This document shows positions 1 through 8,503 of a stretch of 64,000 bases of DNA, piece by piece. Source of the stretch: Gaiellales bacterium (GTDB taxonomy: Bacteria; Actinomycetota; Thermoleophilia; Gaiellales; JAICJC01); assembly GCA_036273515.1 (NCBI GenBank), contig DASUHM010000016.1, positions 1-64,000 of the forward strand, read 5' to 3'. A program made the position numbers and the translations under genes. Every line of letters starts with the position of its first letter. The stretch's first letter is position 1. The notes beneath the pieces were generated by a model, which saw nothing but the letters and a program-made list of their open reading frames with translations, had not been told where the DNA came from and made no database searches.

Positions 1-456
1 CGCTTCGGCCGCTACCTGGAGGACTTCCAGGTCGGCGACGTCTACAAGCACTGGCCCGGCAAGACCATCACCGAGGCCGACGACCACCTGTTCTGCATGA
101 TCACGATGAACCACCATCCGCTGCACACCGACGCCCACTACGCCGAGACCGAGACGCAGTTCAAAAAGAACGTCGTGGTCGGCAACCTGGTGTACTCGCT
201 CGTTCTGGGGATGAGCGTGCCGGACGTCTCGGGCAAGGCGATCGCGAACCTCGAGGTGGAGTCGCTGAAGCACGCCAAGCCGACCTTCCACGGCGACACG
301 ATCTACGCGCAGACGACGGTCGTCGACGTCGTGCCGTCGCGCTCCAAGCCCGACCGCGGCGTGGTCACCGTCGACACGATCGGGACGAACCAGCGCGGCG
401 ACGTCGTGTGCGAGTTCCGCCGCAAGGTGCTCGTGCCGAAGCGCAACCCGGGCTGA
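1..456 (+). CDS. MaoC-like hotdog-fold dehydratase, 5'-truncated
   Basis: The frame is open from base 1, so the N-terminus lies outside the window; 151 residues are visible. Residues 38-44 (HHPLHTD) match the MaoC/R-hydratase motif, which hydrates the double bond of an enoyl-CoA type substrate. The following GNLVYSLVLGMSV and PTFHGDTIYA stretches fit the central helix and strands of the hotdog fold. The internal ATG at 97 is not the start because it would remove conserved fold sequence upstream. The gene ends 19 bp before an ABC ATPase on the same strand. The substrate cannot be told from sequence; relatives act in mesaconyl-CoA or acyl-CoA metabolism. Confidence 0.85.
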   Translation, partial: RFGRYLEDFQVGDVYKHWPGKTITEADDHLFCMITMNHHPLHTDAHYAETETQFKKNVVVGNLVYSLVLGMSVPDVSGKAIANLEVESLKHAKPTFHGDTIYAQTTVVDVVPSRSKPDRGVVTVDTIGTNQRGDVVCEFRRKVLVPKRNPG

Positions 457-475
457 CCGGCCGGGAGTACGCTCC

Positions 476-1351
476 GTGGCGATGGACGCTGCCATCTCGG
501 TCGCCGGGCTGACCAAGCGCTACGGCGGCCGCACCGTCGTCGACGGCGTCACGTTCGAGGTGCGGCGGGGCGAGTCGTTCGGCATCCTCGGGCCGAACGG
601 CGCGGGCAAGACGACGACGCTCGAGATGATCGAGGGTCTGCGCCAGCCCGATGACGGCGAGATCACGCTCCTGGGCGAGCCGGTGTGGCCCGACCCGCGC
701 CGGATCCAGGCCCGGATCGGCGTCCAGCTCCAGTCGACGTCGCTCTTCGACATGCTGACGGCGCGCGAGCTGCTCGAGCTCTTCGCGAAGTTCTACCTGC
801 GCCCGGACGCCGCGGAGCGCACCCGGATCGCCCTCGAGCTGGTCGGGCTCGAGGCGAAGGCCGACGACTACGCCAAGCGGCTCTCCGGCGGCCAGCAGCA
901 GCGGCTCGCGATCGCCCTCGCCCTCGTCCATGACCCGGACATCGTCTTCCTCGACGAGCCCACCACGGGCCTCGACCCGCAGGCGCGGCGAAACCTCTGG
1001 GACGTCATCCGCTCGATCAACGCCGACCAGGGCAAGACGGTGGTGCTCACGACCCACTACCTGGAGGAAGCCGAGCAGCTGTGCCAGCGGGTGGCGATCA
1101 TGGACGAGTCGCGCATCGTCGCCCTCGACACGCCCGCCGGCCTGATCGCGACGCTCGACGCCGACGCCCGCGTCTCCTACACCGATACCTCCGGCGACCA
1201 CACCGTCTACGTCCGCGACGTCCAGACCACCGTGCTCGAGATCCTCGAGCGGGCCCAAAAGAGCGGCGACACCATCGAGAACCTGGCGGTGCGCGGCGCC
1301 GACCTCGAGGACGTGTTCATGCAGCTGACCGGCCGGGAGTACCGCGAGTGA
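476..1351 (+). CDS. ABC transporter ATP-binding protein (DrrA/CcmA type)
   Basis: This 291-residue cytoplasmic ATPase energises the permease encoded next. It carries Walker A GPNGAGKTT (residues 39-47), the signature LSGGQQQR, Walker B IVFLDEPTTGLDP and the H-loop in TTHYLEEAE, in the expected order. The C-terminal 70 residues after the ATPase core resemble the regulatory tail of DrrA-like drug and lipid exporters. The GTG at 476 starts the frame; an in-frame ATG at 482 is an equal alternative and neither has a strong ribosome binding site. The stop overlaps the GTG start of the permease, so the two are translationally coupled. The exported substrate is unknown. Confidence 0.9.
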   Translation: MAMDAAISVAGLTKRYGGRTVVDGVTFEVRRGESFGILGPNGAGKTTTLEMIEGLRQPDDGEITLLGEPVWPDPRRIQARIGVQLQSTSLFDMLTARELLELFAKFYLRPDAAERTRIALELVGLEAKADDYAKRLSGGQQQRLAIALALVHDPDIVFLDEPTTGLDPQARRNLWDVIRSINADQGKTVVLTTHYLEEAEQLCQRVAIMDESRIVALDTPAGLIATLDADARVSYTDTSGDHTVYVRDVQTTVLEILERAQKSGDTIENLAVRGADLEDVFMQLTGREYRE

Positions 1352-2427
1352 ACCCGGGCCGCTTTCTCGCCACCACCGGGGCGCAGCTGCGGATGACGTT
1401 CCGGCGCCGGATCACGCTCTTCTGGGCGCTCCTCTTCCCGATGATCCTGATGACGCTGCTCGGCCTGCTCTTCGGCCGCTCGATCAACGCCGGCACGATC
1501 GCCGTCGCCCCCGTCAACTCGCCGGCCCCGCAGGCGGTCGTGCGCGTGCTCGAGCACACCAAGGGCGTGACGGTGAAGACGGCCTCGAGCCCTGCGGAGG
1601 CGATCCACCAGGTGAAGAACGGGGACCGCGACGCGGCCATCGTGTTCGAGCCGGCGGCCGGGGGGACGTTCGTGGTGCGGCTGTACACATCGAACACGTC
1701 CGCCGACCAGGCCGGCATCATCAAGGGGATCGTCTCGGGCGCCGCCGACGGGGTCGCCGTGGCGAAGACCGGGCAGGAACCGGCGCTGCGCTTCGAGCCG
1801 GCGTCCGTGGACTCGTCCTCGCTCAGCTACATCGACTTCCTGCTGCCGGGCATCCTGGCCATCTCGATCATGATCTCGGCCGTCATCGGCCTCTCGACGA
1901 TCATGGTGGACTGGCGCCAGCGCGGGATCCTGCGGCGGCTGAAGCTGACCCCGATCCCGCTCTCGGAGTTCTTCGCCGCCCGGATCACGGCCTCGCTCGT
2001 CGTCGCCATGCTGCAGCTGGTCGTGCTGCTCGCGTTCGGCCGGTTCGTGTTCGGCATCCAGATCTCCTCGACCGCGTGGGCGGCGATCCCGGTGGCGCTG
2101 GCCGGCTGCCTGTGCTTCCTGGCGATGGGCTTCGCGATCGGCTCGGTGGTGTCGAACCCCGAGACCGGCGACGCCGTCTCGAACGTGATCACGAACCCGA
2201 TGATGTTCCTCTCCGGCACGTTCTTCCCGGTCGCGGCGATGCCGACATACGTCCAGGCGATCGCCCGCGTCCTGCCGCTCTATTACATGGCGAACGGGCT
2301 CCGCGACACGACCGTGAGAGGGCTCTCGATCACGCATGTAATTCCGGACATCGCGGTACTGTTGCTCGTGACCGCAATTTTGTCGGTTGTTGCGCTGCGG
2401 TCGTTCCGGTGGGAGCCTTCGATCTAG
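1348..2427 (+). CDS. ABC-2 type transporter permease
   Basis: This 359-residue membrane protein has one N-terminal hydrophobic helix (LFWALLFPMILMTLLGLLF, about residues 24-42). A soluble extracytoplasmic segment of about 120 residues follows, then a cluster of five hydrophobic helices to the end. This is the ABC2_membrane_3 plan of drug, lipid or polysaccharide efflux systems. The GTG start at 1348 overlaps the stop of the ATPase by 4 bp. The longer frame to 1081 is a shadow of the ATPase gene. Together the two genes make a complete exporter of unknown substrate. Confidence 0.88.
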   Translation: MNPGRFLATTGAQLRMTFRRRITLFWALLFPMILMTLLGLLFGRSINAGTIAVAPVNSPAPQAVVRVLEHTKGVTVKTASSPAEAIHQVKNGDRDAAIVFEPAAGGTFVVRLYTSNTSADQAGIIKGIVSGAADGVAVAKTGQEPALRFEPASVDSSSLSYIDFLLPGILAISIMISAVIGLSTIMVDWRQRGILRRLKLTPIPLSEFFAARITASLVVAMLQLVVLLAFGRFVFGIQISSTAWAAIPVALAGCLCFLAMGFAIGSVVSNPETGDAVSNVITNPMMFLSGTFFPVAAMPTYVQAIARVLPLYYMANGLRDTTVRGLSITHVIPDIAVLLLVTAILSVVALRSFRWEPSI

Positions 2428-2446
2428 CTTGGTTAGGGGGACGCAA

Positions 2447-3553
2447 GTGCGCTACGAACACGTCATCGTCGGTGGCGGTCTGGCCGGTGGCATGGTCGCC
2501 CAGGAGTTCCGCGAGCGGGGCGGCGACGGATCCGTCCTGATCGTTGCGCGGGAGGCGCACACGCCGTATCACCGCCCGCCCCTGACGAAGGGCTACCTGC
2601 GCGGCGAGGCCGGCCCCGACGAGGTGTTCATGCACCCGGACGAGTGGTGGAAGGAGCAGTCGGTCGACGTCCGCACCGGCACCGAGGCGACGGCCCTCGA
2701 CACGTCGGCGCACACGGTGACCGTCGGCGGCGACACGGTCGAGTACGGCAAGCTCGTCCTCGCGACCGGCGCGACGCCGCGCAGGCTTCCCGACACCGTC
2801 GCGATCCGCACCGTCGACGACTCCGACTCGCTCGCGAAGAAGCTCGACGCCGGCTCGGGCCACCTGGGCGTGATCGGCGGCGGCTTCATCGGCGTCGAGG
2901 CGGCGGCCAGCGCCCGCATGAAGGGCTGGGACGTGACCATGGCCGTGCCCGAGAACGTCGTGTGGGAGCACCTCTTCGGCGCCGAGGTGGCGGCCTACTT
3001 CCAGCGCCACCTGGAGGAGCATGGGGTCAAGGTGCACACGGGGACGAGGGAGCTCCCCGACGGGAACTACGACGTGAAGCTGGCCGGGATCGGCGTGACA
3101 CCGAACACGCAGCTCGCCGAGGCCGCGGGCCTCACGGTGTCGAACGGCGTCGAGACCGACGAGCACCTGCGCGCGGACGACGACGTGTGGGCCATCGGCG
3201 ACATCGCCAACTACCAGAGCGTCATCCACGGGAAGCGGATGCGGATCGAGCACTGGGACGTCGCTCTCAATCAGGGCTCCTACGTCGGCCGCACCTGGGC
3301 GGGCAAGGAGGACGGCGCCTACGCGGTCGTGCCCTACTTCTTCTCCGACCTCGGCGACTGGACGTGGTTCGAGTACGTCGGGCCCGGCAGCGGCCGCGTC
3401 GACGTGCGCGGCTCGATGGACTCCGACGACTTCGTCGCCTACTACCTGGACGACTCCGACCAGGTGGTGGCCTGCCTGGGCGTGAACCGAAGCGACGACG
3501 TCGAGGCGGCGAAGGCGCTCATCACCGAGCACCACTCGGCGCCGGCGGCGTAA
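2447..3553 (+). CDS. FAD/NAD(P)-dependent ferredoxin reductase-like oxidoreductase
   Basis: This 368-residue flavoprotein would pass electrons between NAD(P)H and a small redox partner such as ferredoxin or rubredoxin. It shows an FAD-binding Rossmann motif near the start (VIVGGGLAGG, residues 6-15), the ATG motif LVLATGATPRRLP, a second dinucleotide motif GVIGGGFIGVEAA for NAD(P), and VWAIGDIAN, which closes the FAD site. The C-terminal third looks like the Reductase_C domain of rhodocoxin/putidaredoxin reductases. The start is the GTG at 2447, preceded by a GGGGG stretch; an earlier in-frame start at 2387 would overlap the permease. No ferredoxin or P450 gene is adjacent, so the partner is unknown. 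A 64-bp palindromic repeat begins just after the stop. Confidence 0.85.
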   Translation: MRYEHVIVGGGLAGGMVAQEFRERGGDGSVLIVAREAHTPYHRPPLTKGYLRGEAGPDEVFMHPDEWWKEQSVDVRTGTEATALDTSAHTVTVGGDTVEYGKLVLATGATPRRLPDTVAIRTVDDSDSLAKKLDAGSGHLGVIGGGFIGVEAAASARMKGWDVTMAVPENVVWEHLFGAEVAAYFQRHLEEHGVKVHTGTRELPDGNYDVKLAGIGVTPNTQLAEAAGLTVSNGVETDEHLRADDDVWAIGDIANYQSVIHGKRMRIEHWDVALNQGSYVGRTWAGKEDGAYAVVPYFFSDLGDWTWFEYVGPGSGRVDVRGSMDSDDFVAYYLDDSDQVVACLGVNRSDDVEAAKALITEHHSAPAA

Positions 3554-3555
3554 CC

Positions 3556-3619
3556 GGGGTCAGACCCCACGCAAAAAGCGTCACAGAACTGTCACGCGGT
3601 CCGTTCGGGGTCTGACCCC
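3556..3619. repeat. 64-bp palindromic repeat element, copy 1
   Basis: The element is bounded by GGGGTCAGACCCC (3556-3568) and its reverse complement GGGGTCTGACCCC (3607-3619); each arm is itself nearly palindromic. It fills the gap between the convergent reductase gene and ribB. A second copy of nearly the same size lies at 10497-10559. The internal sequence is partly conserved between the copies, including a CGTTC next to the right arm. It resembles a REP/BIME-like dispersed element; no transposase lies beside it. Confidence 0.75.
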
Positions 3620-3621
3620 GA

Positions 3622-4266
3622 TTAGACCGCTGTGACGGCCGGCGCGAGGCTGCGCACGTAGCCGGCGATGTGCTCGACCGTCACGACCGGGAGGCCGTGG
3701 CGGCGGCAGAACGCCTGCAGCTCGCGGCCGCGGGCCATCGTGCCGTCGTCGTTCATGACCTCGCACAGCACCCCGCCGGGCGTGAGCCCGGCCAGCCGGG
3801 TCAGGTCGACGGCGGCCTCGGTCTGGCCGCGCCGCTCGAGCACGCCGCGGCGGCGCGCCCGCAGCGGGAACACGTGGCCGGGCCGGACGAGGTCGGCCGG
3901 GCGCGTGGCCGGGTCGACGGCGACCCGGATCGTGCGCGCCCGGTCGGCGGCCGAGATGCCGGTGGTCACGCCGGTGGCCGCCTCGATCGAGACGGTGAAG
4001 CCGGTGGCGTCGGTGCCGTCGTTGGCGGGCACCATCAGCGGCAGCTCGAGCTCGTCGCAGCGCTCCTCGGGGAGCGAGACGCAGATCAGCCCGCGGGCGT
4101 TGCAGGCCATGAACGCGACCGCCTCCGGCGTCACGAGCTCGGCCGCCATGCAGAGGTCGCCCTCGTCCTCCCGATCGGGGTCGTCACACACGACGACCAT
4201 CCCGCCGGACTGGAGCTGTTCGAGCGCGCGAGCGAGCGAGCCGGGCATTTCGGGAGCGGCGCTCAC
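3622..4266 (-). CDS. ribB: 3,4-dihydroxy-2-butanone 4-phosphate synthase
   Basis: RibB converts ribulose 5-phosphate to the four-carbon riboflavin precursor. The 214-residue protein shows the acidic metal-binding loop DDPDREDEGDL, the ARGLICVSL strand, the TGFTVSIEAATGVTTG segment and the RPGHVFPL motif. Length fits a stand-alone RibB (about 210-220 residues); the GTP cyclohydrolase II domain found in many actinobacterial RibBA fusions is absent. The start is the GTG at 4266; an ATG at 4248 is a close alternative, and neither has a clear ribosome binding site. It lies 38 bp downstream of the mutase gene, which points the same way, and no other riboflavin gene is near. Confidence 0.9.
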   Translation of the reverse strand: MSAAPEMPGSLARALEQLQSGGMVVVCDDPDREDEGDLCMAAELVTPEAVAFMACNARGLICVSLPEERCDELELPLMVPANDGTDATGFTVSIEAATGVTTGISAADRARTIRVAVDPATRPADLVRPGHVFPLRARRRGVLERRGQTEAAVDLTRLAGLTPGGVLCEVMNDDGTMARGRELQAFCRRHGLPVVTVEHIAGYVRSLAPAVTAV

Positions 4267-4304
4267 GGGCGGCGGATGATAGCGCAGAGGCCCCGGCGAA
4301 CCGG

Positions 4305-5864
4305 TCAGATCTGGGCGGCGGAGGCGGGCCGGTAGGCGCCGAACTGCGACCGCAGCGTGGCGCAGATCTCGCCCAGCGTCGCCTCGGCGGAGACGGCGGC
4401 GATGATCGCCGGCATCAGGTTCTCGGTCCCGGCCGCGGCCCCCTGGAGCGCGGCCAGCGCAGACGCGACGGCGGCACCGTCGCGCTCGGCCCGAAGCGTC
4501 TCCAGGCGCCGTCGCTGGTCGGCGGCCAGCTGCGGCGGCACGTCGAAGCGCTCGGGCAGAACGGCCGTGTCGTCGACGAACGCGTTCACGCCCACGACGA
4601 CGTCCTCGCCGGAGGCGACCCGGCGCTCGCGCTCGTAGGCCTCGTCGGCGATCACGCGCTGGTAGAAGCCGGTCTCGATCGCCGCGACGGCGCCGCCCAT
4701 GTCGTCGATCTGGCCGATCAGCTCGCGCGCCTCCCGCTCCAGCCGGTCGGTCAGCCCCTCGACGTGCCACGAGCCGCCCATCGGGTCGGCGACGTCGGTG
4801 ATCCCGAACTCGTTCTGGAGCATCTGCTGGGTGCGCACCGCGAGCGTCTGGGCGTGTTGCGTCGGGATCGCGATCGCCTCGTCGAAGCACGAGAGCGCCA
4901 TCGACTGCACCCCGCCGAGCGCCGCGGCCAGCGCCTGCACCGCCGCCCGCACGATGTTGTTCTCGGGCTGCTGCAGCGTGAGGGCCGAGCCGGCGGTCTG
5001 TGTGTGCGTGCGCAGCATCATCGACCGCGGGTCGCGGGCGCCGAAGCGGTCGCGCATGACGTGGGCCCACAGCCGCCGCAGCGCGCGGTACTTGGCGATC
5101 TCCTCGAAGAAGTCCATCTGCGTGTTGAAGATCCACGAGAGCCGGGGCGCGAAGGCGTCGACGTCGACACCGCGCTCGGTCACCGCAGACACGTAGGCGA
5201 TCGCATTCGCGACCCCGAAGGCCATCTCCTGGGCGGCTGTGCAGCCGGCTTCGCGCATGTGGTAGCCGGACAGCGAGATCGCGTTGAAGCGCGGCGCCGC
5301 GGTCGTCGACCACTCGATCACGTCGGCCGCCAGCCGCAGCGACGGCCGTGGCGGGTACATGTAGGTGCCGCGGGCGACGTACTCCTTGAGGACGTCGTTC
5401 TGGGCCGTGCCGCGGATGCGCGACGGGTCGCGGCCCTGGCGCTCGCAGGCCACGTAGTACATGGCCACCAGCGCCGCCGCGGGCGCATTGATCGTCATCG
5501 ACGTCGACGCCTCGTCGAGCGGGATGCCGGCGAACACCTCCTCCATGTCGCGCACGGAGTCGATGGCGACGCCGACGCGGCCGACCTCACCCTCGGCCAT
5601 CGGGTCGTCGGAGTCCATCCCCATCTGGGTGGGCAGGTCGAACGCGGTCGAGAGCGCCGGCTGGCCCTGCTCGATCAGGAACCGGAAGCGGCGGTTGGTC
5701 TCGTCGGCGGTGCCGAAGCCGGCGTACTGGCGGATCGACCAGGGCCGGCCGGCGTACATGTCGCGGTGGATGCCGCGCGTGAACGGGAACTCGCCCGGGT
5801 CGCCCAGGTCGCGGGCGTAGTCGGGATGGGCGTCGTCAGGTGTGGCGAAGCGGCGCTCGCTCAC
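4305..5864 (-). CDS. acyl-CoA mutase large subunit (methylmalonyl-CoA mutase family)
   Basis: This 519-residue protein is the catalytic TIM-barrel part of a B12-dependent acyl-CoA mutase, which rearranges carbon skeletons such as methylmalonyl-CoA/succinyl-CoA. Visible motifs include WSIRQYAGFGTADETNRRF, STAFDLPTQMGMDSD, GTAQNDVLKEYVARGTYM, and LQQPENNIVR with the later DEAIAIPT. The Tyr in RQYAGF matches the methylmalonyl-CoA mutase residue that other mutases replace with Phe or Ile. The C-terminal B12-binding domain is missing, so a separate small subunit must be encoded elsewhere. Its GTG start overlaps the stop of the upstream Ccr-like gene by 4 bp. Substrate specificity (methylmalonyl-, ethylmalonyl- or isobutyryl-CoA) cannot be settled from sequence alone. 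Confidence 0.88.
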   Translation of the reverse strand: MSERRFATPDDAHPDYARDLGDPGEFPFTRGIHRDMYAGRPWSIRQYAGFGTADETNRRFRFLIEQGQPALSTAFDLPTQMGMDSDDPMAEGEVGRVGVAIDSVRDMEEVFAGIPLDEASTSMTINAPAAALVAMYYVACERQGRDPSRIRGTAQNDVLKEYVARGTYMYPPRPSLRLAADVIEWSTTAAPRFNAISLSGYHMREAGCTAAQEMAFGVANAIAYVSAVTERGVDVDAFAPRLSWIFNTQMDFFEEIAKYRALRRLWAHVMRDRFGARDPRSMMLRTHTQTAGSALTLQQPENNIVRAAVQALAAALGGVQSMALSCFDEAIAIPTQHAQTLAVRTQQMLQNEFGITDVADPMGGSWHVEGLTDRLEREARELIGQIDDMGGAVAAIETGFYQRVIADEAYERERRVASGEDVVVGVNAFVDDTAVLPERFDVPPQLAADQRRRLETLRAERDGAAVASALAALQGAAAGTENLMPAIIAAVSAEATLGEICATLRSQFGAYRPASAAQI

Positions 5865-7012
5865 TCCCGCCGGCCCTCTCCCTCGCGCTCGGCGCCCACC
5901 AGCACGACCATCTTGCCGACGTGCTCGTTGCACTTCATCATCTGGTGCGGCACCGGGCACTCCGCGAACGGGAACACCTTCGAGAGCACCGGCTGGATCT
6001 TGCCCTCCGCGATCAGGTGGTTGGCCCGCTGGCACTCGTAGGCGTTGGCGAAGTGGCTGCCGAGGATCGACTTCTGCCGCATCCACAGGTAGCGCACGTC
6101 GAAGTCGAGCTGGAAGCCGGACGTCGCCCCGCAGATCACGACCGTGCCGAACGTGCGGCAGACGAAGACGCTCGTGAAGAAGGTGGCGGCGCCGACGTGC
6201 TCGAAGACGACGTCGCAGTCCACGCCGCCGGTGAGGCCGCGGATCGCGCCGCCGAAGCGCTTGATCTCGTCGAAGTTGCGCTCGCCCGTGTCGGGGTCGG
6301 CCAGCGCGAACTCGCGCCGGTCGAGGACGGCGGCGGCGCCCAGCTCGCGCACCAGGCCGACCTTGTCGTCCGAGGAGACCACCGCGATCGCGTTCGCCCC
6401 GTGGAGGGCGCACAGCTGCACCGCGAACGTCCCCAGGCCGCCGCCGGCGCCCCAGACGAGCACGTTGTCGCCGGGCCGGATCCGGGCCCGGTCGACCAGC
6501 ATTCGGTAGGCGGTGAAGTACGTGAGCCCGTACGACGCCGCCTCCTCCCACGTCAGCCGCGGCGGCTTCGGCAAGAGCTGCTGGGCCTGAACGAGGCAGT
6601 GCTCGGCGAAGCTGCCCCAGTTCGACTCGTACGCCCAGATGCGCTGACGCGTGCAGGCCATCGGGTCGCGGCCGTTGCACTCGGCGCACTCGCCGCAGCT
6701 CTGGTTGCAGTGGATGACGACCTCGTCGCCCTCCTTCCACCGGGTCACGCCCGGGCCGACGGCGTCGACGATCCCCGACGCGTCGGAGCCGGCGATGTGG
6801 AAGTCGTAGCCCGTGTAGCGGAAGATCGAGACCGGCAGGCCGGCCGCCGCCCACACGCCGTTGTAATTCACGCCGGCGGCCATGACCCGCACGCGCACCT
6901 CGCCGGGGCCGGGCTCGGGGACGTCGATCGTCTCGAGCTGCATCGCCTGCATCGGGTCGCCCAGCCGGTCGGGCCGGATCACCCAGGCGTCCATCGTGCC
7001 GGCGGAACTCAT
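5861..7012 (-). CDS. ccrA: crotonyl-CoA carboxylase/reductase-like medium-chain dehydrogenase
   Basis: Ccr uses NADPH and CO2 to turn crotonyl-CoA into ethylmalonyl-CoA. The 383-residue protein follows Ccr closely: GVNYNGVWAAAGLPVS, YDFHIAGSDASGIV, GDEVVIHCNQ, WAYESNWGSFAEH (containing the CO2-site Glu), VLVWGAGGGLGTFAVQL for the nucleotide, MRQKSILGSHFAN and a late NEHVGKM His. It lacks the N-terminal extension of typical Ccr (about 430 residues). It also has a Cys-rich insert, CGECAECNGRDPMAC, like the zinc lobe of alcohol dehydrogenases. The gene overlaps the acyl-CoA mutase by 4 bp, which suits an ethylmalonyl-CoA type or butyrate/propionate carbon flow. A non-carboxylating enoyl reductase remains possible. 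Confidence 0.75.
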   Translation of the reverse strand: MSSAGTMDAWVIRPDRLGDPMQAMQLETIDVPEPGPGEVRVRVMAAGVNYNGVWAAAGLPVSIFRYTGYDFHIAGSDASGIVDAVGPGVTRWKEGDEVVIHCNQSCGECAECNGRDPMACTRQRIWAYESNWGSFAEHCLVQAQQLLPKPPRLTWEEAASYGLTYFTAYRMLVDRARIRPGDNVLVWGAGGGLGTFAVQLCALHGANAIAVVSSDDKVGLVRELGAAAVLDRREFALADPDTGERNFDEIKRFGGAIRGLTGGVDCDVVFEHVGAATFFTSVFVCRTFGTVVICGATSGFQLDFDVRYLWMRQKSILGSHFANAYECQRANHLIAEGKIQPVLSKVFPFAECPVPHQMMKCNEHVGKMVVLVGAEREGEGRRE

Positions 7013-7015
7013 GGC

Positions 7016-8068
7016 TTATCGTACCGCCGCGCGCCGCAGCTCCCGGCGCCGAGCCGTCGCGCCGGCCACGGCCAGCTGGCCGCAGGCCGCCTCGATGTCG
7101 CCGCCGTGGGAGCGGCGGTAGCTCGAGGCGACACCCCGCCGGCGCAGCTCGGCCGCGAACGCCTCGACCCGGTCGGGGGAGGAGCCGCGGTAGCCGGCTG
7201 CGGTGGGGTTGTAGGCGATCAGGTTCACGTGGAAGCCCTCGCCGACGCCCAGCAGGCGGGCGAGCTGGGCGGCCTCGGCGGCGGAGTCGTTGACGCCGTC
7301 GAGCAGGAGGTACTCCACGAAGATACGGCGGCCGGTGCGGGCGCGATAGTCGCGGCAGGCGCGCATCAGCCGGGCGAGCGGGAAGCGCTTGGTCACCGGC
7401 ATCAGCGTCGTCCGCAGCTCGTCGGTCGGCGCGTGCAAGGAGAGCGCGAGCCGCAGCTGCAGCGGCTCGGAGGCCAGGCGCTCGATCCCCGGCACCCAGC
7501 CGGCCGTCGAGATGGCGACGTGGCGGGCGCCCAGGCCGTACCCGTCGGGGTCGGTGATCGTGCGGCAGGCGGCGAGCACCGCGTCGTAGTTCAGAAACGG
7601 CTCGCCCATCCCCATCATCACGACGTTCCCGATCCGGCCGGCGCCCGAGTCACGCACGAGCCGGGCCAGGACGAGCAGCTGCTCGACGATCTCCCCGGAG
7701 GTCAGGTTGCGGCCGAGGCCCATCGCGCCGGTGGCGCAGAACGTGCACTGGAGCGGGCAGCCGGACTGCGACGAGAGGCAGGCGGTGCGGCGGTTTCGGT
7801 GCCGCATCACCACGGCCTCGAGCGGGAAGCCGTCGGCGGTGGCGAGCCCGAGCTTGATCGTCCCGTCGCGCGACTCGCGCGTGTCGGTGACGGTGAGCTC
7901 GTGCAGCGGCGCCACCTCGGAGAGCCGCTCGCGCAGCGCCGCGGGCAGCGCGGTCAGCTCGCCGTAGCCGCCGGCGAGGCCGCGGGTGGCGCCCTCGTAG
8001 ACCTGCCGGAATCGGTACGCGGGCTCGCCTCGATCGGCCAGGATCGTGCGGATCTTTTCGAAATCCAT
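7016..8068 (-). CDS. rlmN: dual-specificity 23S rRNA/tRNA (adenine-C2) methyltransferase
   Basis: RlmN is a radical-SAM enzyme that methylates A2503 of 23S rRNA and A37 of some tRNAs. The 350-residue protein has the CxxxCxxC iron-sulfur motif in GCPLQCTFCATG and the SAM-binding stretch MGMGEPFLNYDAV. It also has the late catalytic Cys region (HGGDIEAACGQL, third residue from the end of this stretch). Length is standard. It starts at the ATG at 8068 and ends 3 bp before the Ccr-like gene, with which it may be cotranscribed. Confidence 0.95.
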   Translation of the reverse strand: MDFEKIRTILADRGEPAYRFRQVYEGATRGLAGGYGELTALPAALRERLSEVAPLHELTVTDTRESRDGTIKLGLATADGFPLEAVVMRHRNRRTACLSSQSGCPLQCTFCATGAMGLGRNLTSGEIVEQLLVLARLVRDSGAGRIGNVVMMGMGEPFLNYDAVLAACRTITDPDGYGLGARHVAISTAGWVPGIERLASEPLQLRLALSLHAPTDELRTTLMPVTKRFPLARLMRACRDYRARTGRRIFVEYLLLDGVNDSAAEAAQLARLLGVGEGFHVNLIAYNPTAAGYRGSSPDRVEAFAAELRRRGVASSYRRSHGGDIEAACGQLAVAGATARRRELRRAAVR

Positions 8069-8107
8069 CGTGGTAGTGTGGCCGCAAACCCCCGTATGGA
8101 GGTGCAG

Positions 8108-8470
8108 ATGCCTACCAAAATTCGCACTGACAAGGTCGCCGAGCAGCTCACGCCCATCGTCAACCGCGTCAAGGACGACGACGAGCTGCGCGCACACGCG
8201 AAGACCGCGCTCGACTCGGCGAAGACCATCTACAGCAAGGTCCAGTCCGACGGCGCCCGCAAGGCGGCGACGAACAAGCAGGTCACCGACGAGGTCGTGA
8301 AGGCCGCGACGGAGCTGCGGCTCACCGCCGAGCGCCTGACCGGCAAGACGAAGCGCAAGAGCCACAAGCTGCGCAAGCTCGTGATCGGCGCGGTCGTCGC
8401 CGGTGCCGCTGCGGTCGGCCTGAAGAAGATCCTGAGCCGGGACGAGGACGAGTTCGAGTACGAGGCGTAG
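8108..8470 (+). CDS. small basic protein with one C-terminal membrane-like segment, unknown
   Basis: I do not recognise a family. The 120-residue product is rich in Lys, Asp and Ala through residues 1-85 and probably helical. A short hydrophobic run (LVIGAVVAGAAAVGL, about residues 93-107) and an acidic tail (DEDEFEYEA) follow. It may be a small membrane-anchored helical protein similar in layout to YtxH-like proteins; this is a guess. The ATG at 8108 sits 5 nt after a GGAGG (8098-8102), which argues against the in-frame ATG at 8096. A TAGTGT -10 element at 8074-8079 gives a short leader. It is divergent from rlmN. Confidence 0.75.
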   Translation: MPTKIRTDKVAEQLTPIVNRVKDDDELRAHAKTALDSAKTIYSKVQSDGARKAATNKQVTDEVVKAATELRLTAERLTGKTKRKSHKLRKLVIGAVVAGAAAVGLKKILSRDEDEFEYEA

Positions 8471-8503
8471 CGGCGGCCCTGCCGGCCTCGGAAGGAGGCC
8501 ACG

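Noticed and set aside
97-456. MaoC gene starting at the ATG at 97
   Set aside because: The frame is open to base 1 and conserved hotdog sequence precedes the ATG.
365-1258. Long antisense frames opposite real genes, such as 365-1258, 5840-8470, 7016-10534 upstream part and 27695-30328
   Set aside because: They have biased, repetitive Arg/Ala/Gly/His-rich products, lie fully opposite genes with clear family motifs, and arise from the high GC content.
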